A DNA stretch of 64,000 nt from Leifsonia tongyongensis (GTDB lineage Bacteria; Actinomycetota; Actinomycetes; Actinomycetales; Microbacteriaceae), in the NCBI RefSeq assembly GCF_010686705.1, contig NZ_JAAGWY010000001.1, positions 620,001 through 684,000 on the forward strand, written 5' to 3'. Under the pieces are notes generated by a model that made no database searches, was not told the DNA's origin, and saw nothing but the letters and a program-made list of their open reading frames with translations. Of the stretch, positions 36,445 to 44,058 are shown piece after piece (positions within the stretch are counted from its first letter, which is position 1; the number at the start of each line of letters is the position of its first letter). A program made the translations under genes and the position numbers.

Positions 36445-37317
36445 GTGAATTCCCGACTCCTGCTGACGCGACGCCTCACCCAGCTGCTCATCGGCCTGTT
36501 CGCCTACGGAATCGCGATCAGCATGATGGTCCGCGCCGGCATCGGAGTATCCCCGTGGGACGTGCTCGCCCAGGGGCTCTCGCTCAAGACGGGCATCCCG
36601 TTCGGGCTCATCACCAACATCGTCGGCCTGGTGGTGCTGCTGTTCTGGATCCCGCTCAGGCAGCGCCCCGGCCTCGGCACCGTGCTGAACGTGCTCCTCA
36701 TCGGGCCCGCAGCGCAGCTCGGGCTCTGGCTGATCCCGCAGCAGACCGAGCTGTGGGCGGAGGTCGCCCTCTTCACCGGCGGCCTCCTGCTGCTCGCCGT
36801 CGCGACCGGCCTGTACATCGGTCCGCGGATGGGCCCCGGCCCGCGCGACGGCCTGATGACCGGCCTGCACGCCCGCACGGGCTGGCCGATCTGGTCGGTG
36901 CGAACGGGCATCGAGGTCACCGTGCTGATCATCGGGTGGATCCTCGGCGGCAACCTGGGCGTCGGCACACTGGCATTCGCCCTGCTCATCGGCCCGCTGT
37001 GCAGTCTGACCCTCCCGCTGTTCGCCATCCGGCTTCCCGAGGCGGCGAAGGCGAGTTCCGAAGAACGTGAACTCGAGGGCTCAGCCGAGCAGGCGACCCA
37101 GTACGACCTGCGCGAGGGCATCTTCATCGAGTCCGACGCCGCATCGCACGACAGGGTCATGCGCCGGGCGACGAGTTCGACGATCGGTGCGAACGGCCCC
37201 GACCGCGCGCGGCCGGTCCGGCGGGCGGATGCGCGCACCATCGCCGCCTACTGGCTCGACGATCGCCTGTTCGGGTCGGCACGCAGAGGACGCCCGGCTC
37301 CCGCGCCGCACCACTAG
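36445..37317 (+). CDS. YczE/YyaS-family membrane protein
   Basis: About 290 residues. Five or six helices: LTQLLIGLFAYGIAISMMVRAGIGVSPWDVLAQGLS, IPFGLITNIVGLVVLLFWIPL, and YIGPRMGPGPRDGLMTGLHART match the YczE family, paralogous to YitT, of unknown transport role. The C-terminal 90 residues are a polar, Arg-rich cytoplasmic tail not found in short YczE proteins. GTG 36445 chosen because the earlier GTG 36427 sits inside the operator; the latter would add six residues. MocR/YczE pairing is widespread in actinobacteria. Confidence 0.88.
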   Translation: MNSRLLLTRRLTQLLIGLFAYGIAISMMVRAGIGVSPWDVLAQGLSLKTGIPFGLITNIVGLVVLLFWIPLRQRPGLGTVLNVLLIGPAAQLGLWLIPQQTELWAEVALFTGGLLLLAVATGLYIGPRMGPGPRDGLMTGLHARTGWPIWSVRTGIEVTVLIIGWILGGNLGVGTLAFALLIGPLCSLTLPLFAIRLPEAAKASSEERELEGSAEQATQYDLREGIFIESDAASHDRVMRRATSSTIGANGPDRARPVRRADARTIAAYWLDDRLFGSARRGRPAPAPHH

Positions 37318-37372
37318 CGACCGCCCCACTGAACGCCGACCGGCGGGAGGGTCTGCAGCCCCTCGCGCCGGC

Positions 37373-38158
37373 CTACAGGTTGCGGTCGGCGTACGCCTTC
37401 ATCGCGTCGCGCACGAACTCCGCGCCCGCCTGGCCGCCGTAGTTCGCACTGAATCGCGGGTCGGCCACGTACATCTCGCCGAGCCCGGTGAAGTACGCCT
37501 TGCTCGGGCCTTCGGCTCCCCCACCCGGCGTGCCGGGGATGTCCCGGAGCCAGTCGAAGTGCCGCTGGGCGAGCGCCTGCGCCACCTCGCCGTCGGGTGC
37601 TTCGCCGCTTTGTGCGGCCGCCATCCAGTCGGCTGCGAGCTGTTTCTGCCGTTGCTGCCAGTCCGCGCGTTCGCTCGCCGACAACCCGCGCCACCAGGCG
37701 TCGCTCTTCGCGTACGCGTCCTTGCCCCAGCGTTCTTCGACCTCTTCCTTGTATTGGGTGTGGTCGAAACCGTCGAGCATCTCTTCTGCCATGATCTGTT
37801 CACCTCCTCTCATCGCCTCGATGGTCGCCTCGACCGACGCGATCTGCCGCGCCAGCCGTTTCTGTTCCTCACGCAGCCACTCGAGATGGCCGGTGAGCGC
37901 GTGCGCGGCGTCCGACTGGTTGCCGAGAACGTCCGCGATGGCGGGGAGTCCGAGACCGAGGTCGCGGAGCAGGAGGATGCGCTGCAGCCGCACGAGGGCG
38001 TGCTGGTCGTAGTAGCGGTATCCGTTGCCGCCGATCCGGCTCGGTTCGAGGAGCCCGATGTCGTCGTAGTGACGGAGGGTCCGACTCGTCGTCCCTGCGA
38101 GGCGCGCGATGTCCTGGATCGACCAGTCGCGTGTCGCCTCGGGCGCTGCGGTGCTCAT
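37373..38158 (-). CDS. MerR-family regulator with TipAS-like effector domain
   Basis: 261 residues. MerR winged helix at the N-terminus (WSIQDIARLAGTTSRTLRHYDDIGLLEPSRIGGNGYRYYD), a dimerising coiled coil (LEWLREEQKRLARQIASVEATIEAM), then a TipAS-like antibiotic-recognition domain (DGFDHTQYKEEVEERWGKDAYAKSDAWWRGLS through NYGGQAGAEFVRDAMKAYAD). TipA proteins of Streptomyces bind thiopeptides. No Cys resembling the thiostrepton-linked Cys is visible. Its own promoter has the MerR-type 19-bp spacer, indicating autoactivation. Confidence 0.93.
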   Translation of the reverse strand: MSTAAPEATRDWSIQDIARLAGTTSRTLRHYDDIGLLEPSRIGGNGYRYYDQHALVRLQRILLLRDLGLGLPAIADVLGNQSDAAHALTGHLEWLREEQKRLARQIASVEATIEAMRGGEQIMAEEMLDGFDHTQYKEEVEERWGKDAYAKSDAWWRGLSASERADWQQRQKQLAADWMAAAQSGEAPDGEVAQALAQRHFDWLRDIPGTPGGGAEGPSKAYFTGLGEMYVADPRFSANYGGQAGAEFVRDAMKAYADRNL

Positions 38159-38179
38159 CCGCCCTCCCTTCCGAGCTCT

Positions 38180-38210
38180 ACGGTAGACGTTGACGTAACG
38201 TCAAGGTCAA
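38180..38210 (-). promoter_or_regulatory. MerR-type promoter with 19-bp spacer
   Basis: On the minus strand: -35 TTGACC (38205-38210), 19-bp spacer, -10 TACCGT (38180-38185). The spacer holds the perfect palindrome TTGACGTTACGTCAA (plus-strand 38190-38204). The over-long spacer with a centred dyad is the hallmark of promoters twisted open by MerR proteins. Confidence 0.8.
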
Positions 38211-38257
38211 GCGTCCACGGAAATCTTCCTGACACGTGGGCGCGTCACACTGGAGGC

Positions 38258-38863
38258 ATGACTCCACAAGAGCCCCTCTCCGACGCGTCACGAGCGCAGC
38301 GCCCCGTTCCCGTCACCGTCTCCATCACCCGCCGGGTGGATCCCGCCCACATCGACGCGGTCACCCACTGGGTCCAGGCCGGCGTCAACCTCGCGAGTTC
38401 GTACGACGGCTTCCTCGGTTCCGGCTGGGTTCGCGCCTCGAGCGACTCGGACGAGTGGCACATGCTCTACCGTTTCGCCGACGCCCGCACCCTCGAGACC
38501 TGGGAAGCCTCGGAGGACCGGGCGGACTGGCTATTCGAGGGCCGGGAGCTGGTCGAGGTGGCGCGCGTCGAGAAGCGCACGGGCATCGAGGGATGGTTCG
38601 ACCAGCCCCAGCCGGGAGAGCCGGCCGCACCTCCGCGGTGGAAGCAGGCCGTCGCGATCTGGCTCGGGTTCTTCCCGCTGAACCTGCTGTTCACGTCGCT
38701 TGTGAACGGGTTCGTCCCCGGGTGGCATCAGCTCTGGCCGCTCGCCACCGTGCTGGTGACGACGCTCATCCTGACGCCGATCATGACGTATGTGCTGCTG
38801 CCGTTCGTCACGCGAATGCTGCACCCGTGGCTCCAGGGATCGCAGCGCGCGAGCACGACCTAG
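38258..38863 (+). CDS. Membrane-bound antibiotic biosynthesis monooxygenase (ABM) domain protein
   Basis: 201 residues. Residues 18-110 are an ABM ferredoxin-like fold (VTVSITRRVDPAHIDAVTHWVQAGVNLASSYDGFLGSGWVR, EWHMLYRFADARTLETWEASEDR). Two C-terminal helices follow (AVAIWLGFFPLNLLFTSLVNGFV; LATVLVTTLILTPIMTYVLLPFV). Strong TGGAGG site before the ATG. Proteins of this architecture are common and of unknown substrate. Divergent from the TipA-like regulator, 100 bp away, so it may share the regulatory region. Confidence 0.85.
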   Translation: MTPQEPLSDASRAQRPVPVTVSITRRVDPAHIDAVTHWVQAGVNLASSYDGFLGSGWVRASSDSDEWHMLYRFADARTLETWEASEDRADWLFEGRELVEVARVEKRTGIEGWFDQPQPGEPAAPPRWKQAVAIWLGFFPLNLLFTSLVNGFVPGWHQLWPLATVLVTTLILTPIMTYVLLPFVTRMLHPWLQGSQRASTT

Positions 38864-38927
38864 CCGCACGAGTTCGGCCGAGCCGAGCATCCGCCGAATC
38901 TGCCGAAAAGGGGTTGCAATCGTCGCC

Positions 38928-38972
38928 AACGCGATATATCGTGATCCTCGTCAACAACGCGATATATCGTGA
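38928..38972. promoter_or_regulatory. Twin operator-like repeats upstream of the DUF4097/PadR pair
   Basis: The 17-mer AACGCGATATATCGTGA occurs twice, at 38928-38944 and 38956-38972, 28 bp apart. Each contains the palindrome CGATATATCG. They are the only AT-rich stretch upstream of the operon and are the likely binding sites of the PadR protein. Confidence 0.7.
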
Positions 38973-39010
38973 CTCACCGACGGTAACGCAGGAACAAGGA
39001 GAGCAGAACA

Positions 39011-39862
39011 ATGGCACAGGACAAATGGCTCATCCAGCCAGGCGAGACCAAGATCATCGACATCGACCTGGTGCGCAGCCTCAAGGTCAGCTTCGTCGGC
39101 GGCCAGATCGACATCATCGGCCATGACGAGCCCGGCGCCCGGGTCGAAGTCCACTCCGTCACGGGGCGTGACCTCAAGATCAGCGTCGACGGCGATCGTC
39201 TCGAGATCGACCACCCGCAGCTGCGCTGGGACAACTTCATCGAGGTCTTCAAGTCCCTCCGCAGCAACGCCAAAGCGGACGTGAGCGTGCTCGTCCCCCG
39301 CGACGTCGCACTCAAATTCGGAATCGTCTCGGCCAATGCGCTCGTGTCCGGTCTCGTGACGGATGCTCGGCTCAGCACCGTGACGGGCGACCTCGTGGTC
39401 GACGGCCTCAGCGGCAACCTCGAACTCAACGGGGTCAGCGGCGAGCTCTCGGTGCGCAACCACTCCGGCAAGATCTCGGCACACACCGTGTCCGGCGACG
39501 TCACCGCAACGGGCGCGATCGTGCGGTTCAGTTCCGACGGCGTGTCCGGCAACGTCCTCCTCGACATCACCGGCACCCCCGACGAGATCAACGCCAACAC
39601 GGTCTCGGGCGACCTCACGGTGCGCATCCCCCAGGCGGTCGGCGCACGGTACCGGATCAACACGGTGTCCGGTCGGATGCAGCTCGACAGCGCGATGCTC
39701 CACGGCCCCGCGGGCAAAGGCTTCTCCGGGACGACCGGCACCCTCGACGGCAGCTGGGTCGACATCACCGTGAACTCGGTGTCGGGCGACGTCTCCGTCA
39801 TCCGGAGTGTGACCGACGAGGACGCTTCGACCGCGGCCGGAACCAGCGGGGCGACGGCATGA
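39011..39862 (+). CDS. DUF4097-type beta-strand repeat protein
   Basis: 283 residues. After an N-terminal region with a GG-containing beta hairpin (KVSFVGGQIDIIGHDEP), the protein is a run of beta strands with the recurring motif TVSGDLTV / GVSGELSV / VSGDVSV at roughly 20-residue steps. This predicts a single-stranded beta-helix. No signal peptide, so cytoplasmic. Function unknown, but the family is very often paired with PadR regulators, as here; the stop overlaps the padR ATG. Confidence 0.88.
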   Translation: MAQDKWLIQPGETKIIDIDLVRSLKVSFVGGQIDIIGHDEPGARVEVHSVTGRDLKISVDGDRLEIDHPQLRWDNFIEVFKSLRSNAKADVSVLVPRDVALKFGIVSANALVSGLVTDARLSTVTGDLVVDGLSGNLELNGVSGELSVRNHSGKISAHTVSGDVTATGAIVRFSSDGVSGNVLLDITGTPDEINANTVSGDLTVRIPQAVGARYRINTVSGRMQLDSAMLHGPAGKGFSGTTGTLDGSWVDITVNSVSGDVSVIRSVTDEDASTAAGTSGATA

Positions 39863-40470
39863 GCCCCGTCTTCGCCCACGGCAACCTGCGCCTCTATCTG
39901 CTGAGCCTGCTCGCCGAATCACCCAAGCACGGCTACGAGCTCATCCAGGCGCTGAGCGAACGGTTCGGCGGCACCTACAGTCCCAGTGCGGGGACGATCT
40001 ACCCGCGGCTGGCCAAACTCGAAGAAGAAGGCCTGGTCACGAAGACGACGGAAGGCCGCAAGACGGTCTATTCGATCACCGAAGCGGGCCGCGCCGAACT
40101 GGTGGCCCGCGAAGGCGAACTCGACGCGATCGAGGATGAGGTCACCGACTCGGTGCGCCGCCTGGCCGACGAGGTGCGCGCCGGCGTCAACGAGGCCATG
40201 AAGAGTCTGCGGGCCGACCTCGCATCCGCGGCACGCGACGCGAAACGCAGCATGCGGCCGGTGGACATCCAGTCGGATGCCCGCCAGGCCGCGAACGCGG
40301 CGACTCGCGAGGCCGAGGCCATCCTGAACGAGTTCCGGCAGCAGCTGCGGACGGACCTGCGCTCCCAGGCCGCACGCGGCGGCCTCCCGGAGTCGATCAT
40401 CCCCCAGTTGCGGCTCGAGCTCGCCCGCGTCCGCACGGCCATCCTCGAGCAGCTCACGCAGCGGACCTGA
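39859..40470 (+). CDS. PadR-family transcriptional regulator
   Basis: 203 residues. N-terminal PadR winged helix: NLRLYLLSLLAESPKHGYELIQALSERFGGTYSPSAGTIYPRLAKLEEEGLVTKTTEGRKTVYSITEAGRAEL. The C-terminal 110 residues are a long, charged helical region predicted to be coiled coil, with alternating Arg/Asp. ATGA overlap with the DUF4097 gene. Probably represses its own operon through the two ATATAT-centred repeats at 38928-38972. Confidence 0.92.
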   Translation: MSPVFAHGNLRLYLLSLLAESPKHGYELIQALSERFGGTYSPSAGTIYPRLAKLEEEGLVTKTTEGRKTVYSITEAGRAELVAREGELDAIEDEVTDSVRRLADEVRAGVNEAMKSLRADLASAARDAKRSMRPVDIQSDARQAANAATREAEAILNEFRQQLRTDLRSQAARGGLPESIIPQLRLELARVRTAILEQLTQRT

Positions 40471-40511
40471 CGCCGCGCTCCCGCGCCCCGGCGCCCGTGG
40501 CGTCGAGAACG

Positions 40512-40552
40512 GGAAAAGGCACCTCACAATCGGGCTGTGGGGTGCCTTTTCC
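40512..40552. terminator. Bidirectional terminator after padR
   Basis: GGAAAAGGCACC (40512-40523) pairs perfectly with GGTGCCTTTTCC (40541-40552), and TCACA/TGTGG extends the stem. A- and T-runs on both sides give a classical intrinsic terminator in both directions, in the convergent spacer. The following 100 bp to 40651 show no further feature. Confidence 0.85.
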
Positions 40553-40651
40553 TGTGCTCGTGGTCGTCTGAGGGCGCGAGTGAGCGGATGCGGACACGAA
40601 AGCGATCGCGCGGCCGGCTCGAACACGTCGGTCGTGGATGCGGGCGGGAGC

Positions 40652-40912
40652 CTAGGCCGCCCTACCGGTTTCGAACACGCCGGACCCGTTGGGGCAGTGC
40701 AGGTAGGAGTGCTCTCCGTCGCGCTCGAGGCGGTGCTGTGCCAGCGGTTCGCCGCAGATGGGGCAGCTCGTGTGCGCCTCAGGCTGCGGGTCGTCCGCGC
40801 CGTAGGGACCGAGCGGCGGTGGTCCGAGAACGGGGACCAGCTTGTCGTCCAGCCACTCCGCAGCGCGCGCCGCGAGTTGTTGTTTGCCGGTATGGCCGGT
40901 GTTGCGTGCCAT
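40652..40912 (-). CDS. Mini zinc-ribbon protein, paralogue 1
   Basis: 86 residues. A basic N-terminus (ARNTGHTGKQQLAARAAEWLDDKLVPVLG), the shared block GPPPLGPYG, then a half zinc ribbon SCPICGEPLAQHRLERDG...YLHCP. The C-x-x-C, His and terminal Cys could bind one zinc. The second copy, encoded 64 bp upstream on the same strand, shares GPPPLGPY and CPxCGxPxAxHxxxRxG. I do not recognise a named family. Possibly in one transcript with paralogue 2. Confidence 0.7.
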   Translation of the reverse strand: MARNTGHTGKQQLAARAAEWLDDKLVPVLGPPPLGPYGADDPQPEAHTSCPICGEPLAQHRLERDGEHSYLHCPNGSGVFETGRAA

Positions 40913-40976
40913 GCTCCGACGGTACGCTCGCGCTCTTCGATCTCGCTGTGAATGCGGGCGAGGATCTCAGCGCGCG

Positions 40977-41198
40977 TCAGGGACAGTAGAGCTGTGTTTT
41001 GATGCCGGACCGGTCGATCTCGTGGTCGGCCATCGGCTTGCCGCAGAGCGGGCACACGGCGGGCTTGGCCTCGACAGCCGGCTCATCGTACGGGCCGAGC
41101 GGCGGCGGACCGAGCCAGGGGAAGAGCACCCGGTTGAGCTTGTTGAAGAATCCTTCGTGAGCGTGCGGTTCGCCGAAATCATTTTGTGTCACAACCAT
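40977..41198 (-). CDS. Mini zinc-ribbon protein, paralogue 2
   Basis: 73 residues from ATG 41198 (MVVTQNDFGEPHAHEG); a longer in-frame extension would pass through the divergent operator and is unlikely. Contains LNRVLFPWLGPPPLGPYDEP and CPLCGKPMADHEIDRSGIKTQLYCP. It shares the GPPPLGPY block and metal-site spacing with paralogue 1. There is no ribosome site before the ATG, so translation may be leaderless. Its promoter overlaps that of the divergent OhrR-like gene, suggesting oxidative-stress control. Confidence 0.65.
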   Translation of the reverse strand: MVVTQNDFGEPHAHEGFFNKLNRVLFPWLGPPPLGPYDEPAVEAKPAVCPLCGKPMADHEIDRSGIKTQLYCP

Positions 41199-41224
41199 TA
41201 GTGTACTAACTAATTCGGTACACT
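41198..41224. promoter_or_regulatory. Operator cluster between the zinc-ribbon and OhrR-like genes
   Basis: TTAGTGTACTAACTAA (41198-41213) has TTAGT/ACTAA arms. Overlapping it, AGTGTAC (41200-41206) pairs with GTACACT (41218-41224). It occupies the 32-bp divergent gap and directly abuts both starts, so binding of the MarR protein would block both genes. Confidence 0.6.
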
Positions 41225-41230
41225 GGGAAG

Positions 41231-41677
41231 ATGGCAACCCAGACCGAGCCCGTCGACCTGCTCAAGCTCGAAAACCAGGTGTGCTTCGCCCTCGCCGTCG
41301 CGTCGCGCAGCGTCAACGCCGTGTATCGGCCGCTGCTCGAGCCCCTCGGCCTGACGCATCCGCAGTATCTCGTGATGCTCGCCCTGTGGGACCGCAGCCC
41401 GCGATCGGTCAAAGACCTCGGCGCGGCCCTGCAACTGGAGCCCGCAACCCTGTCCCCGCTGCTCAAACGCTTGGAGGCGATCGGGTACGTCCGTCGTCGG
41501 CGGAGCGACGTGGATGAACGGATGCTCGAGATCACGCTGACCGATGCCGGAGCGGCCCTGCGCGCCCGGGCGGAGACCATTCCACCGCGCATCGTCGACC
41601 GCCTGGGCATGCCGCTCGAGGACCTTGAGCGGCTTCGCGAAGCACTGAATCACGTCATTGCAGCTGCACAACAGTAG
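41231..41677 (+). CDS. OhrR-like MarR regulator (redox-sensing candidate)
   Basis: 148 residues. The start KLENQVCFALAVASRSVNAVYRPLLEPLGLTHPQYLVMLALWD matches OhrR, in which the Cys of LENQxCFAL senses organic hydroperoxides. Winged helix follows: SVKDLGAALQLEPATLSPLLKRLEAIGYVRRRRSDVDERMLEITLT. Unlike typical ohrR, no ohr peroxidase gene is adjacent; the divergent genes are two mini zinc-ribbon proteins. Confidence 0.9.
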   Translation: MATQTEPVDLLKLENQVCFALAVASRSVNAVYRPLLEPLGLTHPQYLVMLALWDRSPRSVKDLGAALQLEPATLSPLLKRLEAIGYVRRRRSDVDERMLEITLTDAGAALRARAETIPPRIVDRLGMPLEDLERLREALNHVIAAAQQ

Positions 41678-41696
41678 GGTGCGGCGACGCTCCGAC

Positions 41697-41724
41697 TTGA
41701 CAGTGGATTAGCAGCGAGTATTCT
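41697..41724 (+). promoter_or_regulatory. Sigma-A-type promoter of the APC permease gene
   Basis: TTGACA (41697-41702), 16 bp, TATTCT (41719-41724). The expected transcription start near 41731 is one or two bases before the GTG at 41733, and no ribosome site exists, so the mRNA is probably leaderless. Confidence 0.7.
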
Positions 41725-41732
41725 CGACCCTC

Positions 41733-43931
41733 GTGACAAATGAGGGGAGATCCCCGAAGCGGTGGTTGATCGGCGACCCGCTTCCGAGCGAAAAACTCGA
41801 AGGACAGCTACTCCCGAAGCACCTCGCCCTACCCATTTTCGCCAGCGACGCACTCTCGTCTGTGGCGTATGCTCCGCAGGAACTCCTGATGATCCTGCTG
41901 CTCGGTGGACTCGCGTTCCTGAGCTTCGCGCCGTGGGTCGCGCTCGCCGTCATCGTGCTCCTCGTCACCGTCGTCGCGTCCTACCGGCAGCTGGTCAAGG
42001 CCTACCCTTCGGGCGGTGGCGACTACGAGGTCGCCCACAAGAACCTGGGTGAGAAGGCGGGGCTCGTCGTCGCATCCGCCCTGCTCGTCGACTACGTGCT
42101 CACGGTCGCCGTGTCGGTGGCCAGCGGCGTGGACAACATCATCTCCGCGCTGCCGTTCCTCAGCGAGTTCCGCGTCGAGATCGCTGTCGGCTTCGTCATC
42201 ATCATCGCTGCCGTGAACCTGCGGGGTGTGCGCGAATCCAGCAAGGCGTTCGCGATCCCGACGTACATCTTCATCGGAAGCATCTTCCTGATGGTCGTGA
42301 CCGGCCTGATCCAGACCTTCCTCGGGCATCCGCCGGTCGCGGAGTCGGCCGCCTACGGTGTGCAGGCCGCCAGCCTCACGCAGGCTGCCACAATCCTGTT
42401 GCTGCTGCGCGCATTCTCGAGCGGATGTAGCGCGCTGACCGGTGTCGAAGCCGTCGCCAACGGCGTCCCGGCCTTCCGCACCCCCAAGATCAAGAACGCC
42501 CGCCGCACCCTCGGCATGATGGGCGGCATCGCGATCGTCCTGTTCGCCGGCCTGACCGCGGTCGCGCTCATCAGCGGCGTGCACTACGCCGAGAACCCGT
42601 GCGACCTGCAGGGCTGGGCCCAGTGCGCGACGGAGCCGCAACGATCCCTGATCGCACAGATCGCATCCGCCACCTTCGGCAACAACTCCCTGCTCTTCTT
42701 CGTCGTGCAGGCCGCGACCGCCGTCGTGCTCCTCCTCGCCGCGAACACGGCGTTCAACGGATTCCCGCTTCTCGGGTCGGTGCTCGCGAAGGACTCCTAC
42801 GCGCCCAAGTCGCTCAACACCCGTGGCGACCGCCTCGTCTACTCGAATGGCATGATCCTGCTGGCGCTCGCCGCCACCGTGCTGCTCGTCGTCTACCAGG
42901 CGAACCTGACCCAGCTCATCCAGCTGTACATCATCGGCGTGTTCGTCTCGTTCACCCTCGGCCAGACGGGCATGGTGAAGCACTGGATCACCCTGCTGCG
43001 CAACGGGACCACGGAGCGCGGAAGCGTCATCCGCAGCCTCTCGATCAACGCGTTCGGCGCGCTCCTCACGCTGGTCGTCCTCATCGTCGTGACCATCACG
43101 AAGTTCACCCACGGCGCGTACCTCGTGTTCATCTTCATGCCGATCCTGTTCACGCTCATGCTCGGCGTGAACCGGTACTACCGTGACGTCGAGAAAGAGG
43201 TCGAGGTCGACCCGGTCACGACGTTCGGCAGCAACGGCGACCACGCGATCGTGCTCATCGGCAAGATGCAGAAGCCGGGTCTCAAGGCGCTCGACTACGC
43301 GATCGCCGCCCGGCACGACTCGATCGAGGCAGTGCATGTGTCGATCGATGACGACGCCACAGCGAAACTGCAGCATCAGTGGATCGAGCAGAACATCCAT
43401 GTGCCGCTGACGATCATCGAGTCGCCGTACCGCGATTTCGGCGTTCCGTTGATCAAATATCTCAAGCACCGGCGCGAGGAGCACGGCTCCGAAGTGGTGA
43501 CGGTCTACCTCCCGCAGTACATCGTCGGGCACTGGTGGGAGAACATGCTCCACAACCACCGTGCGCGGCGCATCCGCCAGCAGCTCATGCTGTGCCACGG
43601 CGTCACCGTCGCCCTTGTGCCGTGGCTGCTCGACTCGTCGTCGCTCATCTACGGACGCCGCTCGCGGCCGCTGCCCGGCCAGGACCGCCGCGGCGAGCCG
43701 GTTCGCCCGATCGCGAGGCGGCCACTCGAACCGGCGTCGGCCGGCGCACGGCGTACGGGGATGACGGCCGCTGCTGCGGAGTCTGCAGCAGCGAAGTCGG
43801 CGGCGAACGCAGCGGCGAAGACGAGCGCCGCGGCGGCGAAGAAGAGTGCCGCTGCCGCGAAGTCGGGGGGCACGCCGACGGCCGCCGCGAAGCAGCAGAA
43901 GTCGAAGCAGCCGGCACGCGCGAAGCGCTGA
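41733..43931 (+). CDS. APC-superfamily permease, KimA-like potassium or amino-acid transporter
   Basis: 732 residues. About 12 helices from residue 35 to 475, with the APC-type early motif LPIFASDALSSVAYAPQELLMIL and the KimA-like YPSGGGDYEVAHKNLGEKAGLVVASALLVDYVLTVAVS. A cytoplasmic domain (DHAIVLIGKMQKPGLKALDYAIAARHDSIEAVHVSID) resembles a universal-stress-like fold, as in the c-di-AMP-regulated KimA K+ importers. The last 75 residues are an Ala/Lys/Pro-rich tail (AAAKSAANAAAKTSAAAAKKSAAAAK) like histone H1, unusual for a transporter. Potassium is my best guess; amino-acid transport remains possible. Confidence 0.82.
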   Translation: MTNEGRSPKRWLIGDPLPSEKLEGQLLPKHLALPIFASDALSSVAYAPQELLMILLLGGLAFLSFAPWVALAVIVLLVTVVASYRQLVKAYPSGGGDYEVAHKNLGEKAGLVVASALLVDYVLTVAVSVASGVDNIISALPFLSEFRVEIAVGFVIIIAAVNLRGVRESSKAFAIPTYIFIGSIFLMVVTGLIQTFLGHPPVAESAAYGVQAASLTQAATILLLLRAFSSGCSALTGVEAVANGVPAFRTPKIKNARRTLGMMGGIAIVLFAGLTAVALISGVHYAENPCDLQGWAQCATEPQRSLIAQIASATFGNNSLLFFVVQAATAVVLLLAANTAFNGFPLLGSVLAKDSYAPKSLNTRGDRLVYSNGMILLALAATVLLVVYQANLTQLIQLYIIGVFVSFTLGQTGMVKHWITLLRNGTTERGSVIRSLSINAFGALLTLVVLIVVTITKFTHGAYLVFIFMPILFTLMLGVNRYYRDVEKEVEVDPVTTFGSNGDHAIVLIGKMQKPGLKALDYAIAARHDSIEAVHVSIDDDATAKLQHQWIEQNIHVPLTIIESPYRDFGVPLIKYLKHRREEHGSEVVTVYLPQYIVGHWWENMLHNHRARRIRQQLMLCHGVTVALVPWLLDSSSLIYGRRSRPLPGQDRRGEPVRPIARRPLEPASAGARRTGMTAAAAESAAAKSAANAAAKTSAAAAKKSAAAAKSGGTPTAAAKQQKSKQPARAKR

Positions 43932-43949
43932 GCGGGCGGTGCGGCGCCG

Positions 43950-44030
43950 CCGCACCCGTTCCTTCCGAGCGCACTCGCTCCGTCCCGGCGCACACCGTTG
44001 TACGAGTGCGCTCGCCGCGAAGAAGTGCGG
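43950..44030. repeat. Nested palindrome, CCGCAC family, second locus
   Basis: Inner arms GAGCGCACTCG (43967-43977) and CGAGTGCGCTC (44003-44013) are perfect; outer CCGCAC (43950-43955) pairs with GTGCGG (44025-44030). Its reverse complement aligns along about 50 bp with the element at 61074. Convergent spacer of the APC and LacI genes. Confidence 0.8.
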
Positions 44031-44058
44031 TCGGCACGAAGTCGTGCGCGCGGCGCCC

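Noticed and set aside
37067-38863. A 598-codon plus-strand reading frame running into the ABM gene
   Set aside because: Its first 400 codons lie opposite the MerR/TipA gene and have biased Arg/Pro shadow composition; only the part from 38258 has family similarity and a ribosome site.
41678-41732. c-di-AMP riboswitch before the KimA-like gene
   Set aside because: Only 55 bp lie upstream and the promoter fills them; there is no room for a ydaO-type aptamer.
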